In this document: positions 7,809 through 16,680 of the stretch, in pieces | Numbering within the stretch: position 1 is the first letter of the stretch | Layout: each line of letters opens with the position of its first letter | DNA from: Glaciecola petra | GTDB taxonomy: Bacteria > Pseudomonadota > Gammaproteobacteria > Enterobacterales > Alteromonadaceae | NCBI RefSeq assembly: GCF_031846345.1 | Contig: NZ_JAVRHX010000001.1 | Location: 372,001-436,000, forward strand | Direction: 5' to 3' | DNA: 64,000 bases | Notes under the pieces: model-generated | What the model was told of the DNA's origin: nothing | Databases searched by the model: none | Seen by the model: the letters and a program-made list of their open reading frames with translations, nothing else | Translations under genes and position numbers: made by a program

Positions 7809-10211
7809 ATGAAAAGTAGAGTCAGCGTACTTTTTTGTTTGTTGCCTTTGTTGCTCTTAAGCCAAGCGGTTATGGCGTTTAATCAAGAAAATAAAGTGGC
7901 AGAAAAGAGTGCTTTTAAAGGTGACCGTGAAGGTCACGTTATGAAAGACCCTATTGATAAAAAAGACATTCCACCTGCTCCTATTCTGACTGTAGCACAA
8001 GCCCTTGAAAGCATGCACGTGGCAGACGGTTTTGTCTTAGAAAATATAATATCTGAGCCTAATATCTTTAACCCTGTTGCTTTGGCTTTTGATCCTGATG
8101 GCAGAATTTGGGTCGCCGAAATGACGCGATTTATGCCCGATATTAAAGGAACTGGAGAAGAAGTACCTGAAGGAAATATTGCAATTCTTGAAGATACTAC
8201 CGGAGATGGCAAACTAGATACTCGCACAGTGTTTTTAAACGACGTTATCCTTCCGCGCACAATATCTATCGTAGAAGGGGGTATTTTTTATGCTGATCAT
8301 ACACAACTATATTTTACCGAAGTCGTCGAGCGAGATGGTGTGCTTGTGCCGGGCATCAGAGAAGTAGCAGATTCTGAATATGCCGCAGGTGGTAATTTAG
8401 AGCACAAACCTAATGCGATGATGTATAACATTGACAATTGGTACTATAACGCAAAGTCCAGCGATCGGTATAAAGCAGTGCCTATGTCTCATAGCACAAC
8501 ATCTTTACCACAAAGTGCCAAAGAAATTTACCGCAATAAATTTTGGCGTTTATATAAGGACAAGACTGACTTTCGGGGGCAATGGGGTGTGACTCATGAT
8601 GATTTTGGACGCTTGTATCATAACAAAAATCATGAGCCTATCTCTGGAGAATATCTTTTACCAGGATCTTTGCGCACAAACCCAGAATTTAAAGCGTCAC
8701 CAACAGCGCACTTAATTGGCGAGAAAAGCGTCTTCCCTGTGCGCATAAATCCAGGAGTCAATCGAGCGTATATCGATGGTGTGTTAGTTGGAGAAGGCGA
8801 AAATAAAGGAAAATTGGCTAACTTTACTGCCGCTTCTGGCTCGCTTATTTATCGGGGTGATAATTTTCCTGAGGACCTTTATGGCTTAGCTCTGACACCA
8901 GAGCCGGCGGGTAATCTGATTTCTGCAAGGCGTTTGCTTGAATCTGAAGGACAGTTAAGTGGTGTTGCTTTGCTAGATAAAGCGGAAATAATTGCGTCTA
9001 CTGATGAGCGTTTTCGCCCAGTTAATTTGCACAACGCTCCTGATGGAAGTATTTATATTGTCGATTTTTACCATGGTATTATTCAGCACAAAGAGTTTTT
9101 GACCAGTTATTTAGGCAAACAAATTAAAGACCGCGAATTAGACCAAAATAATAATAGCATGGGTCGTCTATATCGTTTGCGTTGGAATGGTAAAGCATTA
9201 CCACAACCTCAATCACTTTCGTTATTATCAACTGACGAATTGGTGCCTCTGCTTGCGCATAAGAATGGCTGGCATCGTGATACTGCTCGCCGACTTATCG
9301 TGCAAACAGGCGCTGTTGAACAGGCGAAAGCAGTGCTCGACTTGATTAAAAATAGTCATGACGAAAGGGTCATTATTAATGGCCTTTGGACGCTGAATGG
9401 TTTAGAGCGTTTAAATTATGAAATATTAAATCACTTCATGCGTTCAGGTACGAATAAAGTCAAAGCCAGCGCAATTGCATTGTCAGCATATTTGCCCCAA
9501 CGTTATCATTCAGAGTTGCTTAAAACACTAGCAGAACTGATCGAAACAGACTATTACTTAGCCTTACAAGCAGCGCTAATAAGTGGCAAACTCGCTAGTA
9601 AAGATTCGGTTTGGCTAAGCAAAAAAATATTGGACCTGTATGCCGAAAAACCATACGTTTTAGAGGCGGTAGTGAGTGGCTTTGCTAATAATTCAAAACA
9701 ATTTACCGCTGAGCTTGCGCAATATCCTAACGCAGAGTTTAGGTACATTGTTGACAATTTGGGCAAGGACCCTAGTCAACGAAACAATCGCAACCAACTT
9801 GCTACGCAAGGGATTACCTTATATGACCAAGGTAAAACCCTTTATAATGGTAAAGGGGCTTGTTCAGCATGTCATGGTGCCGACGGCAATGGTATTGATG
9901 GAATGGGTCCGACATTTTGGCAAAGCGAATGGGTAATTACAGACAAACAACGTTTGGCAAAGGTATTGCTACATGGTTTAAGTGGCCCAATAACAGTCAA
10001 TGGCGAGCAGTGGAAGACAAACATGGTGATGCCAGGCTATGCAAATAATCCGGTGATAAATGACGAAGAGCTTGCCGCAATTGCGACCTATTTGCGCAAT
10101 ACATGGGGTAATGCCGCTGACATTGATGGTCAGGTTTCAGTAGAGTTGTTTAAAAAAGTCCGTGAAGAAACAACCGGGCAGACAACTCCTTATCAGCAAG
10201 ACGACTTTTAA
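7809..10211 (+). CDS. Beta-propeller dehydrogenase-like / HEAT / cytochrome c fusion protein
   Basis: About 800 residues from ATG 7809, preferred over in-frame ATG 7788 because of the AGGA site at 7797 and a clean signal peptide (MKSRVSVLFCLLPLLLL). An N-terminal propeller with VALAFDPDGRIWVAEM resembles the PVC-type putative membrane-bound dehydrogenase family. A HEAT-like helical region follows (LLAHKNGWHRDTARRLIV). The C-terminus is a class I cytochrome c domain with a heme-binding CSACH at about 685-689 and a likely Met ligand in NMVMPGY. It is probably a periplasmic oxidoreductase for a sugar-like or alcohol substrate, passing electrons to the heme. The substrate cannot be read from sequence. 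Confidence 0.75.
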   Translation: MKSRVSVLFCLLPLLLLSQAVMAFNQENKVAEKSAFKGDREGHVMKDPIDKKDIPPAPILTVAQALESMHVADGFVLENIISEPNIFNPVALAFDPDGRIWVAEMTRFMPDIKGTGEEVPEGNIAILEDTTGDGKLDTRTVFLNDVILPRTISIVEGGIFYADHTQLYFTEVVERDGVLVPGIREVADSEYAAGGNLEHKPNAMMYNIDNWYYNAKSSDRYKAVPMSHSTTSLPQSAKEIYRNKFWRLYKDKTDFRGQWGVTHDDFGRLYHNKNHEPISGEYLLPGSLRTNPEFKASPTAHLIGEKSVFPVRINPGVNRAYIDGVLVGEGENKGKLANFTAASGSLIYRGDNFPEDLYGLALTPEPAGNLISARRLLESEGQLSGVALLDKAEIIASTDERFRPVNLHNAPDGSIYIVDFYHGIIQHKEFLTSYLGKQIKDRELDQNNNSMGRLYRLRWNGKALPQPQSLSLLSTDELVPLLAHKNGWHRDTARRLIVQTGAVEQAKAVLDLIKNSHDERVIINGLWTLNGLERLNYEILNHFMRSGTNKVKASAIALSAYLPQRYHSELLKTLAELIETDYYLALQAALISGKLASKDSVWLSKKILDLYAEKPYVLEAVVSGFANNSKQFTAELAQYPNAEFRYIVDNLGKDPSQRNNRNQLATQGITLYDQGKTLYNGKGACSACHGADGNGIDGMGPTFWQSEWVITDKQRLAKVLLHGLSGPITVNGEQWKTNMVMPGYANNPVINDEELAAIATYLRNTWGNAADIDGQVSVELFKKVREETTGQTTPYQQDDF

Positions 10212-10214
10212 AGA

Positions 10215-10440
10215 AGATGGTCTTTGAGCCGGGTGATTTTGGAGAGAGATGATATGTCTGGTAGAGTGCTAGATGATGACGTATTTGCTCGACTTTTGTC
10301 TTTCCCAAATGTTAGTAGTCACTTCTCATCAGGCGTTTTTAACAACAGAAGCCTTAGCGAATATTGCAGATACAACATTGGCGAGTATTACTGAATATTT
10401 AATTGGCAAACGAGCAAACCAATTGTCGTATCGAGTCTAA
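10215..10440 (+). pseudogene. Decayed C-terminal remnant of a D-lactate dehydrogenase (LdhA-like)
   Basis: The forward strand encodes, across two frames, the C-terminal signature of fermentative D-lactate dehydrogenase. One frame gives SGRVLDDDVFARLLSFPNV; the other, from about 10311, gives VTSHQAFLTTEALANIADTT and runs to a TAA at 10438-10440. The frame changes near AATGTTAGTAGTC, and upstream homology (VFEPGDF, compare VYE-x-EGDLFF) breaks into stops. The NAD-binding and catalytic parts are missing. The fragment lies directly after the cytochrome c gene and abuts the stop of the gamma-glutamyltransferase gene, which suggests an old deletion. Confidence 0.7.
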
Positions 10441-12206
10441 AAAGTTTCCTCTGTGATGGTCTGCACAATTGTTGAACTTTGCACAAGCGCTTTGCCGCGG
10501 CCATTTGTTTCAGATGCGGCCTCAAGCTTGCCTTTGTTTTTTATGATTACATGCAAATCACCAAACCTGCTTTTACGGGTGCTGTAGCCTAAGGCTTCCA
10601 ATTCTGTAAGAACATCTGTAGATAAACCTTCATGGTATCTAATTTCATTTTTGGGTAAAAGTTGATGATGAAAACGCGGTTGATCTACGACTTGTTGGGC
10701 CGGTAAATTGAATTCAAGTGCATGCAGAATACTTAAATAAACCGAAGACAAAATAGTGGTGCCACCAGGAGAGCCTGTCACCATCTTAATTTCATTGTTT
10801 TCAAGTACAATAGTAGGCGTCATGGAGCTAAGCATGCGTTTATAAGGTTGTATTTCGTTTGCTTGACCACCAATAGCACCAAAATAATTTGGCACACCAG
10901 CCTTGGCACTAAAATCATCCATTTCATCATTTAATAAAAAACCACCACCTTCAACTACAACACCACTGCCAAAACCTAAGTTAATTGTTGTGGTGTTTGA
11001 AACGGCATTGCCCATAGCATCAACAATTGAGAAGTGCGTTGTTTGTTCACTTTCTGCTAGGCCTGGTTTAATGTCTTCGCTTATTGATATTTTATCGAGT
11101 TGAATACTATGGGCACGTTCTTGTATATATTCAGAGGTGAGCAAGGCCTTTTGGGGTACATCAATAAAATCAGGGTCACCTAAATATTCTGCTCTATCGG
11201 CAAATACTCGTTTACCTATTTCCGCAAGCACATGAATGTATTGAGCATCGTTAAGATTGAGTTCTGGACTCCTTGCTTTAACGATATCAAACATTTGTAA
11301 CCACTGTGCAACCGCAATGCCCCCAGAACTTGGCGGTGCTGCACTAATTACCTCGTATTGTCTCCATTTACTTTTTATGGGTTTGCGCCATTTTGCTTGA
11401 TATTTTAATAAATCATCTTGATTAATTAAGCCACCTTTCTGTTCCATGAACCGGCTGATAATCTTTGCTGTTTCGCCTTCATAGAATCCTTTTTTACCTG
11501 CTTCTTTTATTCTTAAAAGTGTATCAGCTAGTTCCGCCTGAACAAATAACTCACCTGTTCTCGCATGTCCAAAGTAGTCTTTAAAGTTGACAGTAATTTC
11601 TCTTTTTTCCAGTCTATCGATGTAGCGCTTTATTTTCGAAGCAAGTGCTTCCGGCATAATAAAACCTTCTTTTGACAGCGTATAAGCAGGTTGTACTAAG
11701 TCAGCCCAGGGCAAAGTGCCATATTTTTTATGTGCTTCCCACATGCCAGACACTGTGCCAGGAGTCCCTGATGCCAACACGCCAAAAAGTGATTCTAATC
11801 GCTTTACCTCACCATTTTCGTCGAGGTACATATCACGGTGTGCAAGGCCAGGAGCAGATTCACGATAATCAATAAAATCATCTTGCTTATCATAGTGAAT
11901 CAGCATAAAGCCACCACCACCAATATTGCCTGCTTCAGGAAATGTTACTGCAAGACTAAATTGTGCTGCAATGGCAGCATCTACTGCATTACCGCCTTTA
12001 TTAAGAATATCCATGGCAATGTTTGCTGCAAACTCGTCAGGCATGGCGACAGCTTGCTGATTTTCTATCTTTTGGACACTTTTTTTACTATCGAAAGTGT
12101 CTCGTTGACTTGAGTCTGAGCAGGCTGAAATGATAACTAATACAAGGAGGAAAAACACACTGAACAAAGACACCGATTTTATTTTTTTATTGATGAGCAT
12201 AATCAT
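10437..12206 (-). CDS. ggt: Gamma-glutamyltransferase (lipoprotein)
   Basis: An N-terminal nucleophile hydrolase that cleaves gamma-glutamyl bonds, for example in periplasmic glutathione. The family signatures are AMPDEFAANIAMDILNKGGN, AQFSLAVTFPEAGNIGGGGF, the autocleavage site with catalytic Thr (EQTTHFSIVD), and MTPTIV with TGSPGG. A hydrophobic signal ending in VIISAC indicates a lipoprotein. An open frame extends to 12263, but ATG 12206 follows an AGGAG and gives a normal lipoprotein signal; ATG 12200 is also possible. The length of about 590 residues is typical. Confidence 0.92.
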   Translation of the reverse strand: MIMLINKKIKSVSLFSVFFLLVLVIISACSDSSQRDTFDSKKSVQKIENQQAVAMPDEFAANIAMDILNKGGNAVDAAIAAQFSLAVTFPEAGNIGGGGFMLIHYDKQDDFIDYRESAPGLAHRDMYLDENGEVKRLESLFGVLASGTPGTVSGMWEAHKKYGTLPWADLVQPAYTLSKEGFIMPEALASKIKRYIDRLEKREITVNFKDYFGHARTGELFVQAELADTLLRIKEAGKKGFYEGETAKIISRFMEQKGGLINQDDLLKYQAKWRKPIKSKWRQYEVISAAPPSSGGIAVAQWLQMFDIVKARSPELNLNDAQYIHVLAEIGKRVFADRAEYLGDPDFIDVPQKALLTSEYIQERAHSIQLDKISISEDIKPGLAESEQTTHFSIVDAMGNAVSNTTTINLGFGSGVVVEGGGFLLNDEMDDFSAKAGVPNYFGAIGGQANEIQPYKRMLSSMTPTIVLENNEIKMVTGSPGGTTILSSVYLSILHALEFNLPAQQVVDQPRFHHQLLPKNEIRYHEGLSTDVLTELEALGYSTRKSRFGDLHVIIKNKGKLEAASETNGRGKALVQSSTIVQTITEETF

Positions 12207-12361
12207 GTTTAGTATTTTTCTCCTTAACATCTTACTATTTTTATTTACTATGGCTATAGGCAAGGCAGCTTACTCTTGCTGGTTAATAATGTAACATTAT
12301 TTGCTTAAACTTAAATACAAAATTAATGCGGAAATAAATCACAAATGCAATAGGAAGGGAA

Positions 12362-12490
12362 ATGAAGTTTCACTGTGGATACATTCACAATAAATGTCGG
12401 AAGATACCATCTCAGGCCGCGGGTAAGCTGCTTTTTGGCGGTAAACCTTGCGCAAAAAATGCTGGCAATGTAACGGCAAATAAAACATGA
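12362..12490 (+). CDS. Possible 42-residue small protein overlapping ychJ
   Basis: A short open frame starts at ATG 12362 behind a strong ribosome site (AGGAAGGGA at 12352-12360) and ends with a TGA that overlaps the ychJ start as ATGA. The product is basic, has three cysteines (positions 5, 12 and 30) and shows no family I recognise. The good ribosome site and the coupled junction argue that it is translated, perhaps as a leader that couples translation into ychJ. Chance remains possible because the frame is short. Confidence 0.35.
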   Translation: MKFHCGYIHNKCRKIPSQAAGKLLFGGKPCAKNAGNVTANKT

Positions 12491-12990
12491 AAGAGACATC
12501 AAATTTTTGCCCATGCAAAAGTGGCTTAGCATTTACTGAATGTTGCTTGCCCTTTATTCAGGCGCACGAAACGACGATTAAAAACGAAATGTCACTAACA
12601 CCGCCCACGCCAGAAAAGCTGATGCGCTCACGCTATTGTGCTTATGCGATACAAAATTACCATTATATTATTAATACCTACACCGCGAGCAAAGCGAAAA
12701 GCTTAAGCATAAATGTTATTGAAAATGACTGTCAGCATACACAATGGTTAAATTTGCAAATTATTCATTCAAGCGAATCTACTGAAAAAGGCGAGGTGGA
12801 ATTTGTTGCTTTTTACAAAGACAAAGGCGAATTTTTTTGCATGCATGAACGTAGCCTTTTTATTAAAGAATTAGGACAATGGAAATACCACACTGGCAAA
12901 GTATTAGATAAAACAGGTAAACTAAAACCAGAAAGAAACAAATTGTGTTTATGTGGTAGTGGCAAAAAATTTAAGCGTTGCTGTTGTTAA
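12487..12990 (+). CDS. ychJ: YchJ family SEC-C motif protein
   Basis: A 167-residue protein with a cysteine-rich SEC-C zinc-binding motif at each end (CPCKSGLAFTECC at the N-terminus and CLCGSGKKFKRCCC at the C-terminus) around a YchJ middle domain (LMRSRYCAYAIQNYHYIINTY; EVEFVAFYKD). Its role is not established; SEC-C motifs bind zinc and often mediate contacts with translation or protein-export factors. The start overlaps the end of a possible small upstream frame. Confidence 0.88.
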   Translation: MKETSNFCPCKSGLAFTECCLPFIQAHETTIKNEMSLTPPTPEKLMRSRYCAYAIQNYHYIINTYTASKAKSLSINVIENDCQHTQWLNLQIIHSSESTEKGEVEFVAFYKDKGEFFCMHERSLFIKELGQWKYHTGKVLDKTGKLKPERNKLCLCGSGKKFKRCCC

Positions 12991-13105
12991 CAACAACTGC
13001 TAATTTTTCCGCTTAATCGTATAGGCTTAATTTGGCGAGCTGAACTTGTCAACAAATCGTCAGCATCTCAATAATTCGGAAAATAACAAAAGATAAGGAT
13101 AGATC

Positions 13106-13645
13106 ATGAAAAAATTATTAACATTAGTTGTATTAGTGGGGCTGAGTTCTATTGCAAACGCAGAGGAAAAGAGTTGGTGGGATTCTTTATTAAGTATGGT
13201 CGGTATAGGTGAAGAAACAGAACAAGTACAAGCTGCTCCATCTGCCAGCGGTCTTATAGATTCGGTAGTGTCAGGTCTAGGGGTAAGTGAAACACAAGCT
13301 CAAGGTGGCATAGCGGCTTTGTTCAATTACGCAAAACAAAATGTGAGTGAAGAGCAATTTTCAAAATTAAGTGAATATATTCCGGGTGCAGACACTGTTT
13401 TAACCTATTTACCAGCCATAGAAGGTATTAAGCAAGAGGGCTTAGCCGGTCTAATAGACAAAGCGGCAGGCATGAACGAATCACTAGCACAATTAAATGA
13501 ACTTAGAAAACAGTTTGATGTACTTGGGCTTGATACTGCCATGATTCAAAAATATGTGGAGCAAGCCAAATCGTATTTAGATACACCTCAGGGGCAGGAA
13601 GCCAAAAACCTGTTAATGGAAAGTTTAAGCCAGTTATCGATTTAA
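13106..13645 (+). CDS. DUF2780 domain exported protein
   Basis: A 179-residue protein with a signal peptide ending at SIANA. The mature part begins EEKSWWDSLLSMVG and continues with a helical domain containing SGLGVSETQAQGGIAALFNYAKQN and YIPGADTVL, typical of the DUF2780 family. Function is unknown. The AAGGATAG ribosome site fits start 13106. It converges on the yjbQ gene with only 13 bases between the stops. Confidence 0.8.
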   Translation: MKKLLTLVVLVGLSSIANAEEKSWWDSLLSMVGIGEETEQVQAAPSASGLIDSVVSGLGVSETQAQGGIAALFNYAKQNVSEEQFSKLSEYIPGADTVLTYLPAIEGIKQEGLAGLIDKAAGMNESLAQLNELRKQFDVLGLDTAMIQKYVEQAKSYLDTPQGQEAKNLLMESLSQLSI

Positions 13646-13658
13646 TTTACGCTAATTA

Positions 13659-14081
13659 TTATTCAATAATAGTGATAATGAGTTTACGAGCACCGCCATC
13701 ATTGCGGTGCTCGCCTAAATATATACCTTGCCATGTTCCCAAAGCTAAACTCCCATTTATGATCGGAACGTGCACACTACTGCCGAAAACACTCGCTTTA
13801 ATATGTGCAGGCATGTCATCACTGCCTTCATAAGTATGCGTGTAATATGGCAAGTTTTCGGGAATGAGTTGGTTTACAAAAGCTTCTAAATCAGCTCTCA
13901 CACTAGGGTCTGCATTTTCATTAATAGATAATGACGCAGAGCTATGCTGGATAAATACACTCATTAGACCATGAGACGGTAGGGTAGCAAGTGACTTATT
14001 CACATGTTTAAAGATAGTGTTAGTAATGAGATGAAAGCCCCTTTCAAAGGGAGGTAATGTAAGAGGAATAGAAGTTGCCAT
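13659..14081 (-). CDS. yjbQ: YjbQ/UPF0047 family protein
   Basis: A 140-residue protein of the YjbQ (UPF0047) family, reported to have weak thiamine-phosphate synthase activity. Conserved features visible here are GLMSVFIQHSSASLSINENAD, the DMPAHIKASVFG histidine segment and the closing LGTWQGIYLGEHR. Full length for the family. The gene is transcribed alone, away from the kynurenine genes. Confidence 0.9.
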   Translation of the reverse strand: MATSIPLTLPPFERGFHLITNTIFKHVNKSLATLPSHGLMSVFIQHSSASLSINENADPSVRADLEAFVNQLIPENLPYYTHTYEGSDDMPAHIKASVFGSSVHVPIINGSLALGTWQGIYLGEHRNDGGARKLIITIIE

Positions 14082-14127
14082 ATAGAGTTCCAGTCAAATT
14101 AAAACCACATGTTTTATGTGTCGAAAG

Positions 14128-14141
14128 GGTTAGTACTAACC
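14128..14141. promoter_or_regulatory. Perfect palindrome, possible operator
   Basis: GGTTAGTACTAACC is a perfect 14-base palindrome in the gap between the divergent yjbQ and kynurenine genes. A looser repeat (TTTGTA-N8-TACAAA) and ATAGTAAAACTAT follow within about 40 bases. The clustering suggests regulator binding, but no factor is assigned. Confidence 0.35.
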
Positions 14142-14367
14142 ATGGTAATGTTTGTAGTATGGCATACAAATAGTAAAACTATCAGCCCTGTATTTAATCA
14201 GCCCGTGTTTATTTTATGTATGTTAAAAAAAGAGAACAAAAAGAAAGTCGCATAGATTTTATTCAATAGTGTACGCTTAATTTATAATGATGAATGATGG
14301 CAATTGTGGGGCATCATTATTGTCGCTATAGTATTAGCCAAACAAGAATCGTTTTGAGGCCATAACG

Positions 14368-15291
14368 TTGAAACAGTTATTCAACATATCTATTGTGCTT
14401 GCTTGCATGCTATTACTAAGTGCTTGCAAGAATATACATAAAGAAATTCAATTTCCTAAGGTGAATGACAATATTCCTTATTCATCCATAGAGAGCCTAC
14501 CTACACTAGATGCGACAAATGCAGTCTCTTATGCAAGCCATCAAGATCAGTATTTCTATTTTTGGGAAGCAATAAACCCTTCTTCAGACTTTATTCCTAA
14601 ACAACAAGATACCGTAATCTTTGTGCATGGTGGTTGCTGGTTGTCTGCATTTGATATTGGCCACAGCCAGGCTTTTACAAGTGGCCTTGCTGCCGCGGGC
14701 TACAACGTGTTTTCAATTGAGTATCGACGAACTGGCAATGGTGGTGAATGGCCGGTGGCCTTAGATGACCTTAAATTAGCAATATTGAATATTCGTCGAT
14801 TTATGCGCAGTAAGGGTATTACTTCACAGCAAGTGACCATGGTTGGGCACAGTGCAGGCGGTCACCTTGCGACGCTTTTAGCGGTAGACGCAATTAATGT
14901 ATTTGAAAATCTGAACCTAATTGGTTTAGCTGCAATTATTGATTTACCACGGTATGCACTTGGTGATAATAGCTGCCAAACGGCAACACCAAAATTTATG
15001 CAAGGTGACGAGCAAGAACAAGCAACCGCATATAAGCTCGCAAATCCTTTGAACTACACTATGCTGGGGTTAAATAGTGCGATTATGTATTCGGGCAGTA
15101 AAGACAATATAGTGCCTACCTCACTAGCAACCCATCCAAATACTGAAAATCAAATTTTACCGGGTGTTGGCCATTTTGATTGGATCCATCCTGGCTCATT
15201 TGCGTTTAAAACGCTTATACAACGACTCGAAGCCATTAATGAGAATAGAGTCATAACGCCACTGGATGTAAAAAATACCGATGCAGATTAA
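14368..15291 (+). CDS. Kynurenine formamidase-like alpha/beta hydrolase lipoprotein
   Basis: A 307-residue alpha/beta hydrolase starting at TTG 14368 behind a GAGG site. The signal ends in a lipobox (LLSAC), so the enzyme is probably membrane-anchored and periplasmic. HGGCW forms the oxyanion region and GHSAGG holds the nucleophile Ser162; a C-terminal GVGHFDW supplies the likely His. Its last codons overlap the kynureninase start by 11 bases, so it likely hydrolyses N-formylkynurenine. An exported formamidase paired with a cytoplasmic kynureninase is odd; another ester or amide substrate is possible. Confidence 0.7.
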   Translation: MKQLFNISIVLACMLLLSACKNIHKEIQFPKVNDNIPYSSIESLPTLDATNAVSYASHQDQYFYFWEAINPSSDFIPKQQDTVIFVHGGCWLSAFDIGHSQAFTSGLAAAGYNVFSIEYRRTGNGGEWPVALDDLKLAILNIRRFMRSKGITSQQVTMVGHSAGGHLATLLAVDAINVFENLNLIGLAAIIDLPRYALGDNSCQTATPKFMQGDEQEQATAYKLANPLNYTMLGLNSAIMYSGSKDNIVPTSLATHPNTENQILPGVGHFDWIHPGSFAFKTLIQRLEAINENRVITPLDVKNTDAD

Positions 15292-16591
15292 GTGCCTTAA
15301 CGATTTACAAGAAAAAGCAAAGCAGCTTGATGCAACTGATGATTTAGCGCACAAACTACACGAGTTTGAACTGCCAAAACAGCAAATTTATTTAGATGGG
15401 AACTCATTGGGACCATTGACTAAAGCAGCAAAGGCACGCGCTAAAGAAGTAGTAGAACAGCAATGGGGTGCTGATTTAATTGAAAGTTGGAATAAACACA
15501 AATGGATTGGATTACCCAAAACAATAGGCAACAAAATAGCTAACTTGATTGGGGCGGAAGAAAATACAGTTGTATGTGCGGATTCAATTTCTGTCAATTT
15601 GTTTAAAGTATTAAGTGCCGCTTTACTCATACAAGAACAAGGATTAAAGCAAGAGACACAGCAAACGCCGCCGATTCAAAATAAGCGCACAATCATCTTG
15701 TCACAAGCTGATAATTTTCCTAGCGATATATATATGGCTCAGGGCTTATCAAATTTGCTTGGTGAAAATAGATGTAAATTACACACTGTTAGTAGCAAAG
15801 ATATAGAACATGAATTACAAGAAAATGGCGACAAAATTGCAGTAGTGATGCTCACCCATGTTAATTTTAAAAATGGTGATATTAGTGATATGCAGGCCAT
15901 TACTCAATTAGCTCATCAAAAAGGCGCACTCATAATTTGGGATTTGGCTCATAGTGCCGGCGTGTTGCCACTTGAATTACAGCATTGCGAAGTTGATTTT
16001 GCAGTAGGTTGTACTTATAAATATTTAAATGGCGGGCCGGGTGCACCTGCTTTTGTATACGTGGCTAAGAAACTTCAAAAAGCCATCCAGCAACCTTTAA
16101 GTGGCTGGATGGGACATAAACAAGCTTTTGCTTTTTTACATGACTACGAAGCTGCTGATGGGCCAGAACAAATGCTCAGTGGAACACCTCCCATTTTATC
16201 GATGAGTATTTTGGATGCGAGTTTAGGTGCATTTGAAGGTATAAACATTCATCAAATTAGACATAAATCTATCGCGCTCAATGGTTTTTTTCAAGAGTGT
16301 GTTGAACATCTAATGATAGATGATTTATTTGAGCTAGCTTGTCATCCAAGCGCAAACCTTAGAGGCAGTCAAATTAGTTATACTCATCCTTATGCATATG
16401 CAATTTGCCAAGCACTGATTGCGCATAATGTTGTACCTGATTTTAGAGCGCCTAACATTTTACGCTTGGGCTTTTCTCCTTTGTTTTTGACTTATGAACA
16501 GGTATTTAATGCGGCTCGTATACTTGCCGATCTGGTGAATAAGCAAGAGTATAAAAATTCGATGTATCAACAAATGAAAGAAGTCACATAG
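15281..16591 (+). CDS. kynU: Kynureninase
   Basis: A 436-residue PLP enzyme that cleaves kynurenine to anthranilate and alanine (or 3-hydroxykynurenine to 3-hydroxyanthranilate). It shows YLDGNSLGPL near the N-terminus, the aspartate loop WDLAHSAGVLPLEL, and the PLP lysine (about Lys247) in CTYKYLNGGPGAP, followed by GWMGH and LSGTPP. No signal peptide, so cytoplasmic. It overlaps the upstream hydrolase gene. No tryptophan 2,3-dioxygenase gene is visible in the window, so the pathway's first step must be elsewhere. Confidence 0.93.
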   Translation: MQIKCLNDLQEKAKQLDATDDLAHKLHEFELPKQQIYLDGNSLGPLTKAAKARAKEVVEQQWGADLIESWNKHKWIGLPKTIGNKIANLIGAEENTVVCADSISVNLFKVLSAALLIQEQGLKQETQQTPPIQNKRTIILSQADNFPSDIYMAQGLSNLLGENRCKLHTVSSKDIEHELQENGDKIAVVMLTHVNFKNGDISDMQAITQLAHQKGALIIWDLAHSAGVLPLELQHCEVDFAVGCTYKYLNGGPGAPAFVYVAKKLQKAIQQPLSGWMGHKQAFAFLHDYEAADGPEQMLSGTPPILSMSILDASLGAFEGINIHQIRHKSIALNGFFQECVEHLMIDDLFELACHPSANLRGSQISYTHPYAYAICQALIAHNVVPDFRAPNILRLGFSPLFLTYEQVFNAARILADLVNKQEYKNSMYQQMKEVT

Positions 16592-16680
16592 CATGATTAA
16601 TCCTTCTCTAGTGCTGTTTACTGGTCCGATTAAGGATTTAGGCAAACTACACAACCTGCAAGCAATGTGATTATATAAAA

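Noticed and set aside
12323..12532. 69-residue reverse-strand open frame over the ychJ start
   Set aside because: Antisense to better supported forward frames, no ribosome site and no family features.
16593..16670. A 25-residue open frame between kynU and atl
   Set aside because: No ribosome site, no recognisable similarity and very short; not listed as a gene.
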